Source of the DNA: DASXTK01 sp050744325
Lineage (GTDB): Bacteria; Actinomycetota; Acidimicrobiia; Acidimicrobiales; VFJN01
Length of the DNA stretch: 64,000 nucleotides
Direction: 5' to 3'
NCBI GenBank assembly: GCA_050744325.1
Contig: JBOGHK010000031.1
Location: forward strand, 1-64,000
The notes under the pieces were generated by a model. That model was given only the letters and a program-made list of their open reading frames with translations. It was not told where the DNA came from and made no database searches. Below, piece by piece: positions 51,486 to 59,295 of this stretch; the first letter of the stretch is position 1; the number at the start of each line of letters is the position of its first letter. Position numbers and translations under genes: made by a program.

Positions 51486-53294
51486 TCAGGAGCCGTAGCC
51501 CGCGGACTGCCGCTCGAACAGCCGGGCATAGGTTCCGGCCGCATCGATCAGGTCGACGTGGGCTCCCTGCTCGGCCACCGTGCCGTCGGCCACGACCACG
51601 ATCGAATCCGCGTCGCGGACCGTGTTGAGGCGGTGGGAGATCAGCAGGCTGGTGCGCCCCGTGCGATGCCGCCGCAGGCGGCGGTGCAGGTCGTACTCGG
51701 CTTCGGCATCCAGTCCGGTGCTGGGCTCGTCCAGGATCAGCAGGTCGCAGTCGTCGCGCATCAGGGCGCGGGCCACGGCGACCCGCTGCCACTGCCCGCC
51801 GGAGAGGACGACGCCGGATGGGGCGTCCTCGCCGTCGTCGGCGCCGGCGTAGATCCGGGTGAGCATGGTGTCGTAGCCGTGGGGCAGGGCGACCAGGGTC
51901 TCGTCGCATCCGGCACGGTGCGCCGCGGCCTCGATGCGACCCCGGTCGCCGCCGGCCCGTAGGTCACCGAGGCCGATGTTGTCGGCGGCGCTCAGCTCGT
52001 AGGCCACGAAGTCCTGGAACACCGCCCCGATGCGGCGCCGTAGCTCGTCCACTGGTAGCTCGCGCAGGTCGACCCCGTCCCACAGCACCGCGCCCCGGGT
52101 GGGGTCGTAGAACCGGCAGAGCAGCTTCACGATCGTGCTCTTGCCCGAGCCGTTCCGTCCCACGAGCGCGGTCGTCGACCCATGGGGCAGCGTCAGCGAG
52201 ACGCCGCGCAGGACCCAGGGCAGGTCGTCGCCGTAGCGGAACCAGACGTCACGGAGCTCGACGCCGCGCTGCAGCCGAGGGACGCTGGACGAGGTGGTCA
52301 GCACGGGGAGGTCCGGCTCGCTGTCCACCACCGCGCGGTAGTGGCCGAACAGGAACATCGCCTCGCGCACCCGACCGAGGCTGGCGATCGCGAGGCTCAG
52401 CCCGTCCTGGATGCCCGCCACCGAGGCGACGAATATCGAGACGTCGCCCACGGTGAGGTCGCCGGCCTGGGCGGCCTGGACCGCCCAGACCAGACCGCCG
52501 GCGGCGACGAGCGCCCCGAACAGGCCGAGCAGCAGCTGCACCACCAGCTCCCGGCGGGCCAGCTGGCGGTGCGCCCGATTGATCTGGCGCAGCTCGGCGA
52601 CCATGCGCGCGCCGAACAGGCTGCCCAGGCCGAAGAGTCGGACCTCCTTGGCCGCCGTGGAGCTGCGGAGCAGCTGGGCGTAGAAGTCCTCGCGCCGCCA
52701 CGCATGGCTGAGCTGCGCGACGACCTGCGTACGCCGCCGCACCAGCCGCATCTCGGCGTGCAGCGCGGGCAGGGCGGACACCACGATGATCACGAGCATC
52801 CACGGGTTGAGCAGCAGCATGGTGGCCAGGAAGCCGAGGAGCCCGACAGCGCTCTGGCCGACCGCGAGGGTGCCGCTGACCACCTCCATGGGGGCGTTGG
52901 GCCCGCTCTCGGCGGCGAGGGCCAGCCGGTCGTGGTACTGCGGGTCCTCGAAGCGGCGGAGCCCGGCCATCCGGCCCACGGCGGCGTACATTCGCTGCCG
53001 GGCCCCGAGCCCGATCTGGCGCTGCAGCTCCTCGTCGACGTATCGGATGAGGTGCGGCACCAGCACGACCGCCGCCGCGGCGCCGACGAGCAGTAGCGTC
53101 GGCGCCAGCACCGGGCCCGATCCTCCGACCAGGCGATCGAGGACCTCCCTGGTCAGCCAGGCGACCGCGACTGGCGCCGCGCCTGCCGCGACGGCCAGCG
53201 CCACCCGCACGACCAGGAGCGGGCCGCCGCACGCCCACGCCAGCCGCGCGGCTGCGGCCACGGACTCCACGCCGCTTCGCTCACGACGGCTCAC
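51486..53294 (-). CDS. ABC exporter, fused permease-ATPase
   Basis: 602 residues. An N-terminal six-helix exporter domain (about 20-300) is followed by an ATPase with Walker A VGRNGSGKSTIVKLL, Q-loop FQDFVAYE, signature LSGGQWQRVAVARAL, Walker B LLILDEPSTGLD and switch His LLISHRL. No peptidase C39 domain is present. It is the last gene of the operon with an ATP-grasp ligase and two small precursor-like proteins, which makes it the likely exporter of the modified peptide. It starts 16 bases after the MauE-thioredoxin gene. Confidence 0.92.
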   Translation of the reverse strand: MSRRERSGVESVAAAARLAWACGGPLLVVRVALAVAAGAAPVAVAWLTREVLDRLVGGSGPVLAPTLLLVGAAAAVVLVPHLIRYVDEELQRQIGLGARQRMYAAVGRMAGLRRFEDPQYHDRLALAAESGPNAPMEVVSGTLAVGQSAVGLLGFLATMLLLNPWMLVIIVVSALPALHAEMRLVRRRTQVVAQLSHAWRREDFYAQLLRSSTAAKEVRLFGLGSLFGARMVAELRQINRAHRQLARRELVVQLLLGLFGALVAAGGLVWAVQAAQAGDLTVGDVSIFVASVAGIQDGLSLAIASLGRVREAMFLFGHYRAVVDSEPDLPVLTTSSSVPRLQRGVELRDVWFRYGDDLPWVLRGVSLTLPHGSTTALVGRNGSGKSTIVKLLCRFYDPTRGAVLWDGVDLRELPVDELRRRIGAVFQDFVAYELSAADNIGLGDLRAGGDRGRIEAAAHRAGCDETLVALPHGYDTMLTRIYAGADDGEDAPSGVVLSGGQWQRVAVARALMRDDCDLLILDEPSTGLDAEAEYDLHRRLRRHRTGRTSLLISHRLNTVRDADSIVVVADGTVAEQGAHVDLIDAAGTYARLFERQSAGYGS

Positions 53295-53310
53295 GACGGC
53301 TCGGGTCGGT

Positions 53311-54318
53311 TCACGTCGGGATGGTCTCGGGGAGCCGGTGCACGAGGTGGTGGTTGGCCACCATGGTGTCGCCGTGGAGCAGGGCGTAGGCCGGGAAGCT
53401 CATGATCCGGAAGGCGTCCATCAGGGACTCGACGTCATCCTTGCCGCCGACCACCAGGGCTACCCCGGACAGCTCGTGTCGCAGGTCCCGGGCCGTCGTC
53501 GAATCGCCAGGCACCACCGCCAGGACCTGGCGACGCCCACCAGGCATCGCCCCTGCCCGTCGGACGAACTCGGGCAGGGTGTCGATGCAGGCCGGGCAGT
53601 CCGGGGCGATGAACCCGACCAAGAAGGGCCCGTCGAGGTCGGCGCTCGACACGGGCGCGCCGTCGACGGCCTCGCCCACGAACGCGCCGACCGGCGTGCC
53701 AGGCGCGACGCGGATCGGTCCGTCCTCGACCGCAGCCGGCACCGACGACCCCCCGGGCGCCTTTGCCAACGCACCCACCTGGCGAACGAGCCGGACGGTG
53801 ATCGCCAGGTTGGCCAGGCCGATCACACACAGCAGCGCGACGGTGACCGTGAGGTACGCCATCTGATCTCCTCCTCGCAGCCACCGGGCTGGGCCGTCGT
53901 CGTCGCCGACGGTCAGGACCGCACCCAGCCCCGCGACCGCAGCCAGGGCTGCGTTGCGGACGATGTCGATCCCTCGAACCGGACGGCGCCCGGGCCCGAA
54001 GCAGTTGCACGGCGTCACCAGCTTCCGGCGCAGCATGGACGCCAGCACCACCGTGAAGCCCCCCAGCAGCAGCACCGCCAGCGCGAAGCCGAGTGGAGCG
54101 AGCGGAGGTAGCGCCGCCATCGCCGCGGTCGCCGCCTCCGCCACGACGATCGTCGTCGCCAGCGGGCCGACCTGGGCCGGAGGCAGCCGGGGCAGGACCG
54201 CCGTGAGCGTGGCGCGGAAACTGCGATAGGCCGACGGGCCGCGGGCCTTGCCGACAGCGGACCAGGCGAAGGTGACCGCGATCACCGCCTGGCAGGCGAT
54301 GCTCAGGTCAGTAGCCAA
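53311..54318 (-). CDS. MauE/DoxX-like domain fused to thioredoxin-like domain
   Basis: 335 residues. Residues 1-135 form a four-helix MauE-type membrane domain with a CxC pair (Cys104, Cys106 in TPCNCFGPGRRP). Another helix follows at about 153-175 (MAYLTVTVALLCVIGLANLAI). A TlpA/redoxin-like domain fills 205-335 with GFIAPDCPACIDTLPEF, active-site Cys241-Pro-Ala-Cys244. MauE proteins help make disulfides in methylamine dehydrogenase. The fusion suggests electron transfer across the membrane to a thiol substrate. It overlaps the ATP-grasp gene by 11 bases. Its natural target may be the Cys-containing precursor encoded upstream. Confidence 0.85.
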   Translation of the reverse strand: MATDLSIACQAVIAVTFAWSAVGKARGPSAYRSFRATLTAVLPRLPPAQVGPLATTIVVAEAATAAMAALPPLAPLGFALAVLLLGGFTVVLASMLRRKLVTPCNCFGPGRRPVRGIDIVRNAALAAVAGLGAVLTVGDDDGPARWLRGGDQMAYLTVTVALLCVIGLANLAITVRLVRQVGALAKAPGGSSVPAAVEDGPIRVAPGTPVGAFVGEAVDGAPVSSADLDGPFLVGFIAPDCPACIDTLPEFVRRAGAMPGGRRQVLAVVPGDSTTARDLRHELSGVALVVGGKDDVESLMDAFRIMSFPAYALLHGDTMVANHHLVHRLPETIPT

Positions 54319-55315
54319 CCTGGGTCACGGCGCCGCGCCGGAACGGGCCGCCGGCCACGAGGAGGTCGGCGATGCCGTCGCCGAGCGGCAGCCCCAAGTC
54401 GTGCTGCATCCAGATGAACTGGCCACCGGGGTTCACCTCCAGGAAGACGTGGTCGCCCTCGGGGGTGACGATGAAGTCGACCGCGGCATACACGATGCCG
54501 AGCTCGTCGAGCATCGACTGGACCTTCTGGACGACGTCGTCGGGCAGTGGCCGGTAGTCGCCGTAGGACATGCCTTCCGGGTCGCCGCGCCAGTCGACCT
54601 TGGTCTTGTCCGAGGTCTGGGAGTCCACGACCACCGGGTAGTAGGTGTTGCCGATCACCGTGAGCCGAACCTCGTAGGCCTTGTCGACGTACTCCTGGAA
54701 CATGCAGACGGTATGCCGCACCCGCTCGACGTGCTCGACCAGCTCGTCGCCGACCAGCGAGGTCAGCAGCCCGCTGGGCCAGGCGCCGGGGTAATGCAAC
54801 ACGCCACCGGTCAGGCCCTTGTAGACGACGGGCTCGTCCACTCGGGCAAGCAGAGCCGACACCTCGTCGGGGTCGTTGGTCAATAGGGTGCGGGGCACCC
54901 GGAGGCCGAGCCTCTTCGCCAGGCTGAGCTGGTACGGCTTGAGCTCGCCGACGGCGTCGAGGTCGGGCCGGTTGATCCACAGGCACTCGGTCGCCCGCAG
55001 CATCCCACCCACGCCGTGCACCGCCTCCCGGCGGGCGAACTCGCGCTCGGCATCGCTCATCGCCGCGGCGAACTCGAACGCCGTGGGCCGGCGATACCAG
55101 ACCCCGCACAGCGCGTCGATGTCGACCTCACGGCCGCGGTGTTTCAGGAGGCGTCGCTCACCGCCGAAGTCGGAGCTGGTGATCGTGAGCCTCTGGGGGA
55201 AGTAGCTCAGGTCGACCCGGACGACCCGGGCGTCCCGCTCCTTGAGGCTCAGGACGACCGGGTCGACGGTCGGGTCGAAATCCTGGGTCAGGATCAGAAC
55301 GACCGGGTTACCCAT
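54308..55315 (-). CDS. ATP-grasp peptide maturase (graspetide type)
   Basis: 335 residues. N-terminal domain with the family signature CGVWYRRPTAFEF, then WINRPDLDAVGELKPYQLSLAKRLGLRVPRTLLTNDP. The ATP-grasp catalytic part has VVYKGL, FQEYVDKAYEVRLTVIG and the Mg-binding end DFIVTPEGDHVFLEVNPGGQFIWM. This resembles actinobacterial ATP-grasp RiPP maturases (SAV_5884/MvdC-MvdD type), which join Asp/Glu side chains to Ser/Thr or Lys of a precursor. It lies 9 bases after the second precursor-like gene. Confidence 0.9.
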   Translation of the reverse strand: MGNPVVLILTQDFDPTVDPVVLSLKERDARVVRVDLSYFPQRLTITSSDFGGERRLLKHRGREVDIDALCGVWYRRPTAFEFAAAMSDAEREFARREAVHGVGGMLRATECLWINRPDLDAVGELKPYQLSLAKRLGLRVPRTLLTNDPDEVSALLARVDEPVVYKGLTGGVLHYPGAWPSGLLTSLVGDELVEHVERVRHTVCMFQEYVDKAYEVRLTVIGNTYYPVVVDSQTSDKTKVDWRGDPEGMSYGDYRPLPDDVVQKVQSMLDELGIVYAAVDFIVTPEGDHVFLEVNPGGQFIWMQHDLGLPLGDGIADLLVAGGPFRRGAVTQVGY

Positions 55316-55324
55316 GTGGGTGGG

Positions 55325-55618
55325 CTAGAAGCAGGCGTCGTCGGGCTTCCGATCGGCCCCGTTGCAGCTGGTACGGGTGCCGGTGCACACGCCGGCGGTG
55401 ATGATCTCACCGTCGTCACCGAGCCAGATCTGCGCGTCCGGGTCGTAAGAGCCGTGGTGATCCTCCGGGCCACAGTCGCACGCGGTCGGATCCCAGCGCT
55501 CGGCATAGAGATAGGCGAGCGGGCCGTGGCGACCGAACTCGAAGAGCTCGATCTTGTCGTGGCCCTGGGTCATCGACAGAGCGGTCGGGAGCGGGTTGGT
55601 CGCCAATGCGGTCGGCAT
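55325..55618 (-). CDS. putative graspetide precursor B, Cys-containing
   Basis: 97 residues. Central FGRHGPLAYLYAERWD (28-43) and YDPDAQIWLGDDGEIITAG (58-76) match the upstream neighbour at the same spacing. The YDP..Q/W..DDGE pattern also resembles known ATP-grasp target peptides of actinobacteria. The C-terminal 21 residues are a plausible core: Thr/Ser/Asp-rich with Cys78, Cys85 and Cys96; Cys47 and Cys49 lie between the motifs. Its ATG shares one base with the stop of precursor A. Lacking a detected homologue, the precursor role rests on size, pairing, composition and gene order. Confidence 0.68.
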   Translation of the reverse strand: MPTALATNPLPTALSMTQGHDKIELFEFGRHGPLAYLYAERWDPTACDCGPEDHHGSYDPDAQIWLGDDGEIITAGVCTGTRTSCNGADRKPDDACF

Positions 55619-55965
55619 CAGTTGACCTCGCTTTCGTCGTGTTCGTCTGGTGGCCGTTCCGATCCGTTCGCCGGCATCGGCTCGGTGAGCCCGGTGATGC
55701 CGGTGACCTCGCCGGAGAACGACCAGACCAGGTTGGCTGGGTCGTAGTGCCCGGCGTCGAAGCTCTCGTCCGACGCGGGTTCCAGATCGGACACCTGCTC
55801 GTACAGGTATCCGAGTGGCGAGGCGAGGCCGAACCTGCGGCTACGGCGGAGACCTTCGGGCACGGCCCGGATGACGAGCCTGTTGCCTTCGAGCTCACGG
55901 CGATCGAACCTCAGGAAGGTCGGTGGAACCACGATCGTCGTGCTCCCTTTGCGGCCTTCCCCCAC
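55618..55965 (-). CDS. putative graspetide precursor A
   Basis: 115 residues from GTG 55965; GTG 55932, with GGGAG upstream, would give 104. The motifs FGLASPLGYLYEQ (45-57), YDPANLVW (74-81) and GEVTG (85-89) correspond in order and spacing to precursor B. The C-terminus (TGITGLTEPMPANGSERPPD then EHDESEVN) is rich in Thr/Ser and Asp/Glu, the partners needed for ester crosslinks, and has no Cys. It is the first gene of the five-gene operon; no clear promoter box was found in the 95 bases before it. Confidence 0.65.
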   Translation of the reverse strand: MGEGRKGSTTIVVPPTFLRFDRRELEGNRLVIRAVPEGLRRSRRFGLASPLGYLYEQVSDLEPASDESFDAGHYDPANLVWSFSGEVTGITGLTEPMPANGSERPPDEHDESEVN

Positions 55966-56060
55966 GTTCGCGCCCCGTTCCCCCGTCAGCCCCGGCCGGG
56001 TGTGGCGGGGTTGCTACTCATCGTCCCATCTCCGACCGGGTTCGGCAACGGGTTGAGTCG

Positions 56061-57284
56061 TCAGTTCTCGGACGGGCCTCGGGGCTCGTCGACCGCGAAG
56101 CCCGGCCAGCGGTCGCGGCTCTTGGCGGCCAGCTTGTGGAGTAGGGCGATCGCGCCGGGGTCGTCGTCGCCGGGCCGGGCGATGATCGAGCCGTCGGCGA
56201 CCATTCGGCTGATGATCTCGCGGCCGAGGTCGGTGCGGACGATGGTGAGGGTCCAGTCGTTGTCCTTGCCGATCCCCCCGGTGGAGATGTCGGCATGCTC
56301 GGCGGCGAAGTCCGGGCAGTAGGTGCAGCCCTCACGGGTCCAGGCGTGGCACTCCTTGAGGGGGATCTCGTGGTAGGCGCCGTCGCGCATCCAGACCTGG
56401 AAGACGCCCTTGATGTTCATCTTGATGATCTCGGCGCGGTCGAGGCCGTACTTGGTCCAGAACAGCTCGTCGAAGATCGAGTCGTCGAAGGTCTTCGAGC
56501 ACAGCAGTCCGATGTTGAACAGGATCGGCTTGCCCATCTTGCCGACCTTGCGGGTCCACATCACGGGCGGCACCGACGACTGGCACGACATGCCGACCAG
56601 TGCCAGCTTCGACAGCCCCCGGTCCAGCGCTTCGCTGATCGCCAGCGTGTTGGCCGAGTAGGTGTAGCGGCTGCCTGCGGACTCGAGGATCTCCTCCTTG
56701 GTGACCGCCACCCCCGGCCTGGCCTTCCAGGTGCTGCCGTCGCCCTCGAGGTAGGACACCAGGGCACCGTCGATGTAGCCGTTCTCGCGGGCCCAGATCA
56801 GCAGGGCCGAGACCAGCCCGCCGTCCTGGCCGACCCGATGGACCCAGTCGTCGCTGGCCCGGGTCAGCAGGATGTCCTGGTAGATGCCGCTCAGCTCGTC
56901 GGGCTCGCGGGTCCGGGCGAAGAGGTGCTCGTCGGCCTGGGTCTCCCACGAGCGGAACCGGGGGCAGGCCCGGGTGCAGCTCGTGCAGCCCTTCTCGCCG
57001 TGGAGGCAGTTGTCGGGGCCGAGCTCGTCTTCGAGGTGGAACGGCGTGTAGGGCGCGACATCCGCTCTTGGCGCCTTCGGCGCCGGGCCGCTCGGGTCAC
57101 GCCCTCCCGTGCGGTCGGGCTCTAGGGGCTCGTGGAGGTAGCCGATGACGTCGTGCGGGCATGCGATGACGCATCCGGCACATCCGGTGCACAGCCCGCT
57201 CTGGACGACCTCGGAGTACAGCTCCTTCCACTGCGCCGTCCACCGGGCGGACTTCTGAGCAGGTGCAGTGTCTGTCGGAACCAT
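56061..57284 (-). CDS. FrhB-type iron-sulfur flavoprotein (F420 hydrogenase/dehydrogenase beta family)
   Basis: 407 residues. Two ferredoxin-type clusters: CTGCAGCVIACP (Cys32, 35, 38, 42) and C-6-CTSCTRACP (Cys93, 100, 103, 107). The FrhB C-terminal domain follows (QDGGLVSALLIWARENGYIDGALVS, LALVGMSCQSSVPPVMWTRKVGK, CTYCPDFAAEHADISTGGIG). Members oxidise or reduce F420 or related carriers through FAD. The substrate side is unknown. ATG 57284 is set by TAGGTT 6 bases upstream. It lies before the graspetide operon on the same strand, 95 bases away, and may or may not belong to it. Confidence 0.88.
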   Translation of the reverse strand: MVPTDTAPAQKSARWTAQWKELYSEVVQSGLCTGCAGCVIACPHDVIGYLHEPLEPDRTGGRDPSGPAPKAPRADVAPYTPFHLEDELGPDNCLHGEKGCTSCTRACPRFRSWETQADEHLFARTREPDELSGIYQDILLTRASDDWVHRVGQDGGLVSALLIWARENGYIDGALVSYLEGDGSTWKARPGVAVTKEEILESAGSRYTYSANTLAISEALDRGLSKLALVGMSCQSSVPPVMWTRKVGKMGKPILFNIGLLCSKTFDDSIFDELFWTKYGLDRAEIIKMNIKGVFQVWMRDGAYHEIPLKECHAWTREGCTYCPDFAAEHADISTGGIGKDNDWTLTIVRTDLGREIISRMVADGSIIARPGDDDPGAIALLHKLAAKSRDRWPGFAVDEPRGPSEN

Positions 57285-57290
57285 GCCCCG

Positions 57291-57296
57291 AACCTA
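57291..57296 (-). promoter_or_regulatory. -10 box of frhB-like gene
   Basis: TAGGTT, 6 bases before ATG 57284; leaderless. Only 20 bases from the opposed LCP box. Confidence 0.6.
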
Positions 57297-57316
57297 TCCG
57301 CGGAGTGTCTGGGCGG

Positions 57317-57322
57317 TAACCT
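57317..57322 (+). promoter_or_regulatory. -10 box of LCP gene
   Basis: TAACCT, 9 bases before ATG 57332; leaderless arrangement. Confidence 0.55.
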
Positions 57323-57331
57323 CCCGAGTTC

Positions 57332-59128
57332 ATGCCCGGTGATTGGGAACGGTCGTCGTCGCGCGCGGGCGGCGCGCGTCCCGGCTCGGGCCGCCCGGGT
57401 CCCCGGCAGCGTTCTCGCAACGGCAACGGCAACGGCGACGGTCACGGCCAGTGGGACTGGGGGCCGCCGCAACGCCAGCGGTCCTCCCGCGGCCGCGACG
57501 CCGGTCCCCAGCCCGGGGAGCAGTCGAGGGCACGGCGGCACAACGGCGGTCCCGGTCGCCGCGACCCGGGCGATCGCAACGGCGACCGGGGCGACAGGAC
57601 CGACCGGCCCATCACCCGGCGGCGCCGACCGGACGAGCGCGACCAGCGGGGACGTCCACCCGCCCGGCACGCGGCGGCGGGAGGCAGTCGCCGGGGCGGC
57701 GAGCCACCGGACGACGGCGACGGTCGTCGGCCGCGTCGCTCGTGGCCCCAGCGGATCGTGCTCGGCATGGGAGTGCTCCTGGTGCTCGCACTGCTCACGG
57801 GTGCCGGTGGCGTGTTCTGGGTGATGGAGAAGATCAGCAACGTCGACCGGATCGACGACCTCGACGTCGACGCGGTCCAGGCCGGCGAGCCCAGCAACTA
57901 CCTGATCGTCGGCAGCGACACGCGGGCGAACTCCGGCGGCGAGTACGGCGACGTCTCGGGACAGCGCAGCGACACGATCATGATCGTGCGGCTGGATCCC
58001 CAGAACGACCAGGCGTCCCTCCTGTCCCTCCCCCGTGACCTGATGGTGCCCATCGCCGGGCACTCCGGCGAGCTGGAGAAGCTCAACTCGGCGTTCTCCG
58101 AGAGCCACCAGACCCTGGTCAACACGATCCGGGCCAACTTCGGCATCGAGATCAACCACTACGTGGTCGTCGACTTCGCAGGGTTCGAGCGGCTGGTCGA
58201 CGCGGTGGGGGGCGTGGACCTCTACTTCGACCGGGCGGTCAAGGACGACCAGTCCGGGCTGTTCATCGAGGAGCTCGGGTGCGTGACCCTCAACGGCGAC
58301 CAGGCGCTGGCCTACGCCCGGTCCCGGCACCTCCAGTACATGACCGAGGACGGCTGGAGCAACGAGGACCCCCTCGCCGACCTGGGGCGCATTGAGCGCC
58401 AGCAGGTGTTCATCCGCGCGGCGCTGACCGAGGCCCTCGAGGAGATCACCAATCCCGTGCGGGTCACCGAGCTGATCGACATCGGGACCGACAGCGTCAG
58501 CCTCGACCCCGAGACCGACCCCTTGCAGCTTGCCGAGCAGTTCTCGAGCTTCAGCCTCGACAACCTGGAGACCCATTCGCTGCCGGTCATCGACCTGGTG
58601 CCCGAGGTCTCGGTGCAGATGGATCCGGTCAACGCACCGTCGATCCTGAACATCTTCCGCGGTGCCGATCCCAACGACGTCCTCCCGGGCACCATCACCG
58701 TCGACGTGCTCAACGGCACGGGGGTGGAGAGCCAGGCCAACGACGTCGGAGCAGCGTTGCAGGCGGTGGGATTCCAGCTCGGCGAGCGCTCGGACTACGA
58801 ACCGCAGCCGGTCCCGAACACGATCGTGTTCCACCGGCCGGGCGAGGAGGTCATCGGGCTGCGGGTGGCGCGCCACATCACCGGTGGCGCGCAGCTCCAG
58901 GTGCGTGACGACGTCGAGTCCGGGCACGTGACCGTGGTGACCGGTGAGGACTTCACCACCATCCACATGCAGCCCACCCCAGTCGACCAGATGCCCGCGC
59001 CGGCAGGAGGCGAGCCAGCGGCCGGGGCCGGGAGCACGACCACGACGGCGCCCACGCAGACCACAGTGCCCCAGCAGACCACCACGACGACGCCACCGTC
59101 CGAGTACGCCGTCGGTCACCCCTGCTAG
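57332..59128 (+). CDS. LytR-CpsA-Psr (LCP) family cell-wall ligase
   Basis: 598 residues. A long Arg/Gly/Asp-rich disordered cytoplasmic tail (1-135) leads to one transmembrane helix (about 142-160, VLGMGVLLVLALLTGAGGVFW). The LCP catalytic domain follows (NYLIVGSDTRA, RSDTIMIVRLDP, SLLSLPRDLMVPI, VDFAGFERLVDAVGGVDLYF, LAYARSRHLQYMT). A LytR_C domain fills about 445-535 (ITVDVLNGTGVESQANDVGAAL), and a Thr/Pro-rich tail ends at residue 598. LCP proteins transfer lipid-linked glycopolymers to peptidoglycan. Start follows a TAACCT box. Confidence 0.93.
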   Translation: MPGDWERSSSRAGGARPGSGRPGPRQRSRNGNGNGDGHGQWDWGPPQRQRSSRGRDAGPQPGEQSRARRHNGGPGRRDPGDRNGDRGDRTDRPITRRRRPDERDQRGRPPARHAAAGGSRRGGEPPDDGDGRRPRRSWPQRIVLGMGVLLVLALLTGAGGVFWVMEKISNVDRIDDLDVDAVQAGEPSNYLIVGSDTRANSGGEYGDVSGQRSDTIMIVRLDPQNDQASLLSLPRDLMVPIAGHSGELEKLNSAFSESHQTLVNTIRANFGIEINHYVVVDFAGFERLVDAVGGVDLYFDRAVKDDQSGLFIEELGCVTLNGDQALAYARSRHLQYMTEDGWSNEDPLADLGRIERQQVFIRAALTEALEEITNPVRVTELIDIGTDSVSLDPETDPLQLAEQFSSFSLDNLETHSLPVIDLVPEVSVQMDPVNAPSILNIFRGADPNDVLPGTITVDVLNGTGVESQANDVGAALQAVGFQLGERSDYEPQPVPNTIVFHRPGEEVIGLRVARHITGGAQLQVRDDVESGHVTVVTGEDFTTIHMQPTPVDQMPAPAGGEPAAGAGSTTTTAPTQTTVPQQTTTTTPPSEYAVGHPC

Positions 59129-59129
59129 G

Positions 59130-59226
59130 TCGCGCTCCCACGAGCTCGGCCTGCTGCGGGCGGTGGGGATGACCCGACGTCAGCGGCGGTCGGTGGTCCG
59201 GTGGGGGTCGGTGATCATCGTCGGTC
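59130..59226 (+). pseudogene. remnant of FtsX/MacB-type ABC permease
   Basis: In the frame starting at 59130 the sequence reads SRSHELGLLRAVGMTRRQRR, then SVVRWGSVIIVG. This is the last-but-one loop signature of FtsX-like ABC permeases (R..ELG.LRA.G.TRRQ..R.V..E). There is no start, no upstream or downstream domain and no stop nearby, and it is sandwiched between a stop codon and a terminator hairpin. It is best read as a fragment of a deleted gene. Confidence 0.65.
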
Positions 59227-59231
59227 CCGGC

Positions 59232-59264
59232 GTCCGCCCGTCGCGAAGGTTGCGACGGGCGGAC
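59232..59264. terminator. bidirectional terminator hairpin
   Basis: 13-base perfect arms (GTCCGCCCGTCGC, 59232-59244, and complement 59252-59264) with a 7-base loop, between convergent LCP and protease genes. Confidence 0.7.
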
Positions 59265-59295
59265 ACCGGAACGTCCCCCCTCCAGCGCTACGCCC

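Noticed and set aside
55966..56060. GC-rich palindromic stretch (CCCCGGCCGGG) before the precursor genes as a terminator or operator.
   Set aside because: Arms are only 5-6 bases and expected by chance at this GC content; kept only as an unassigned gap.
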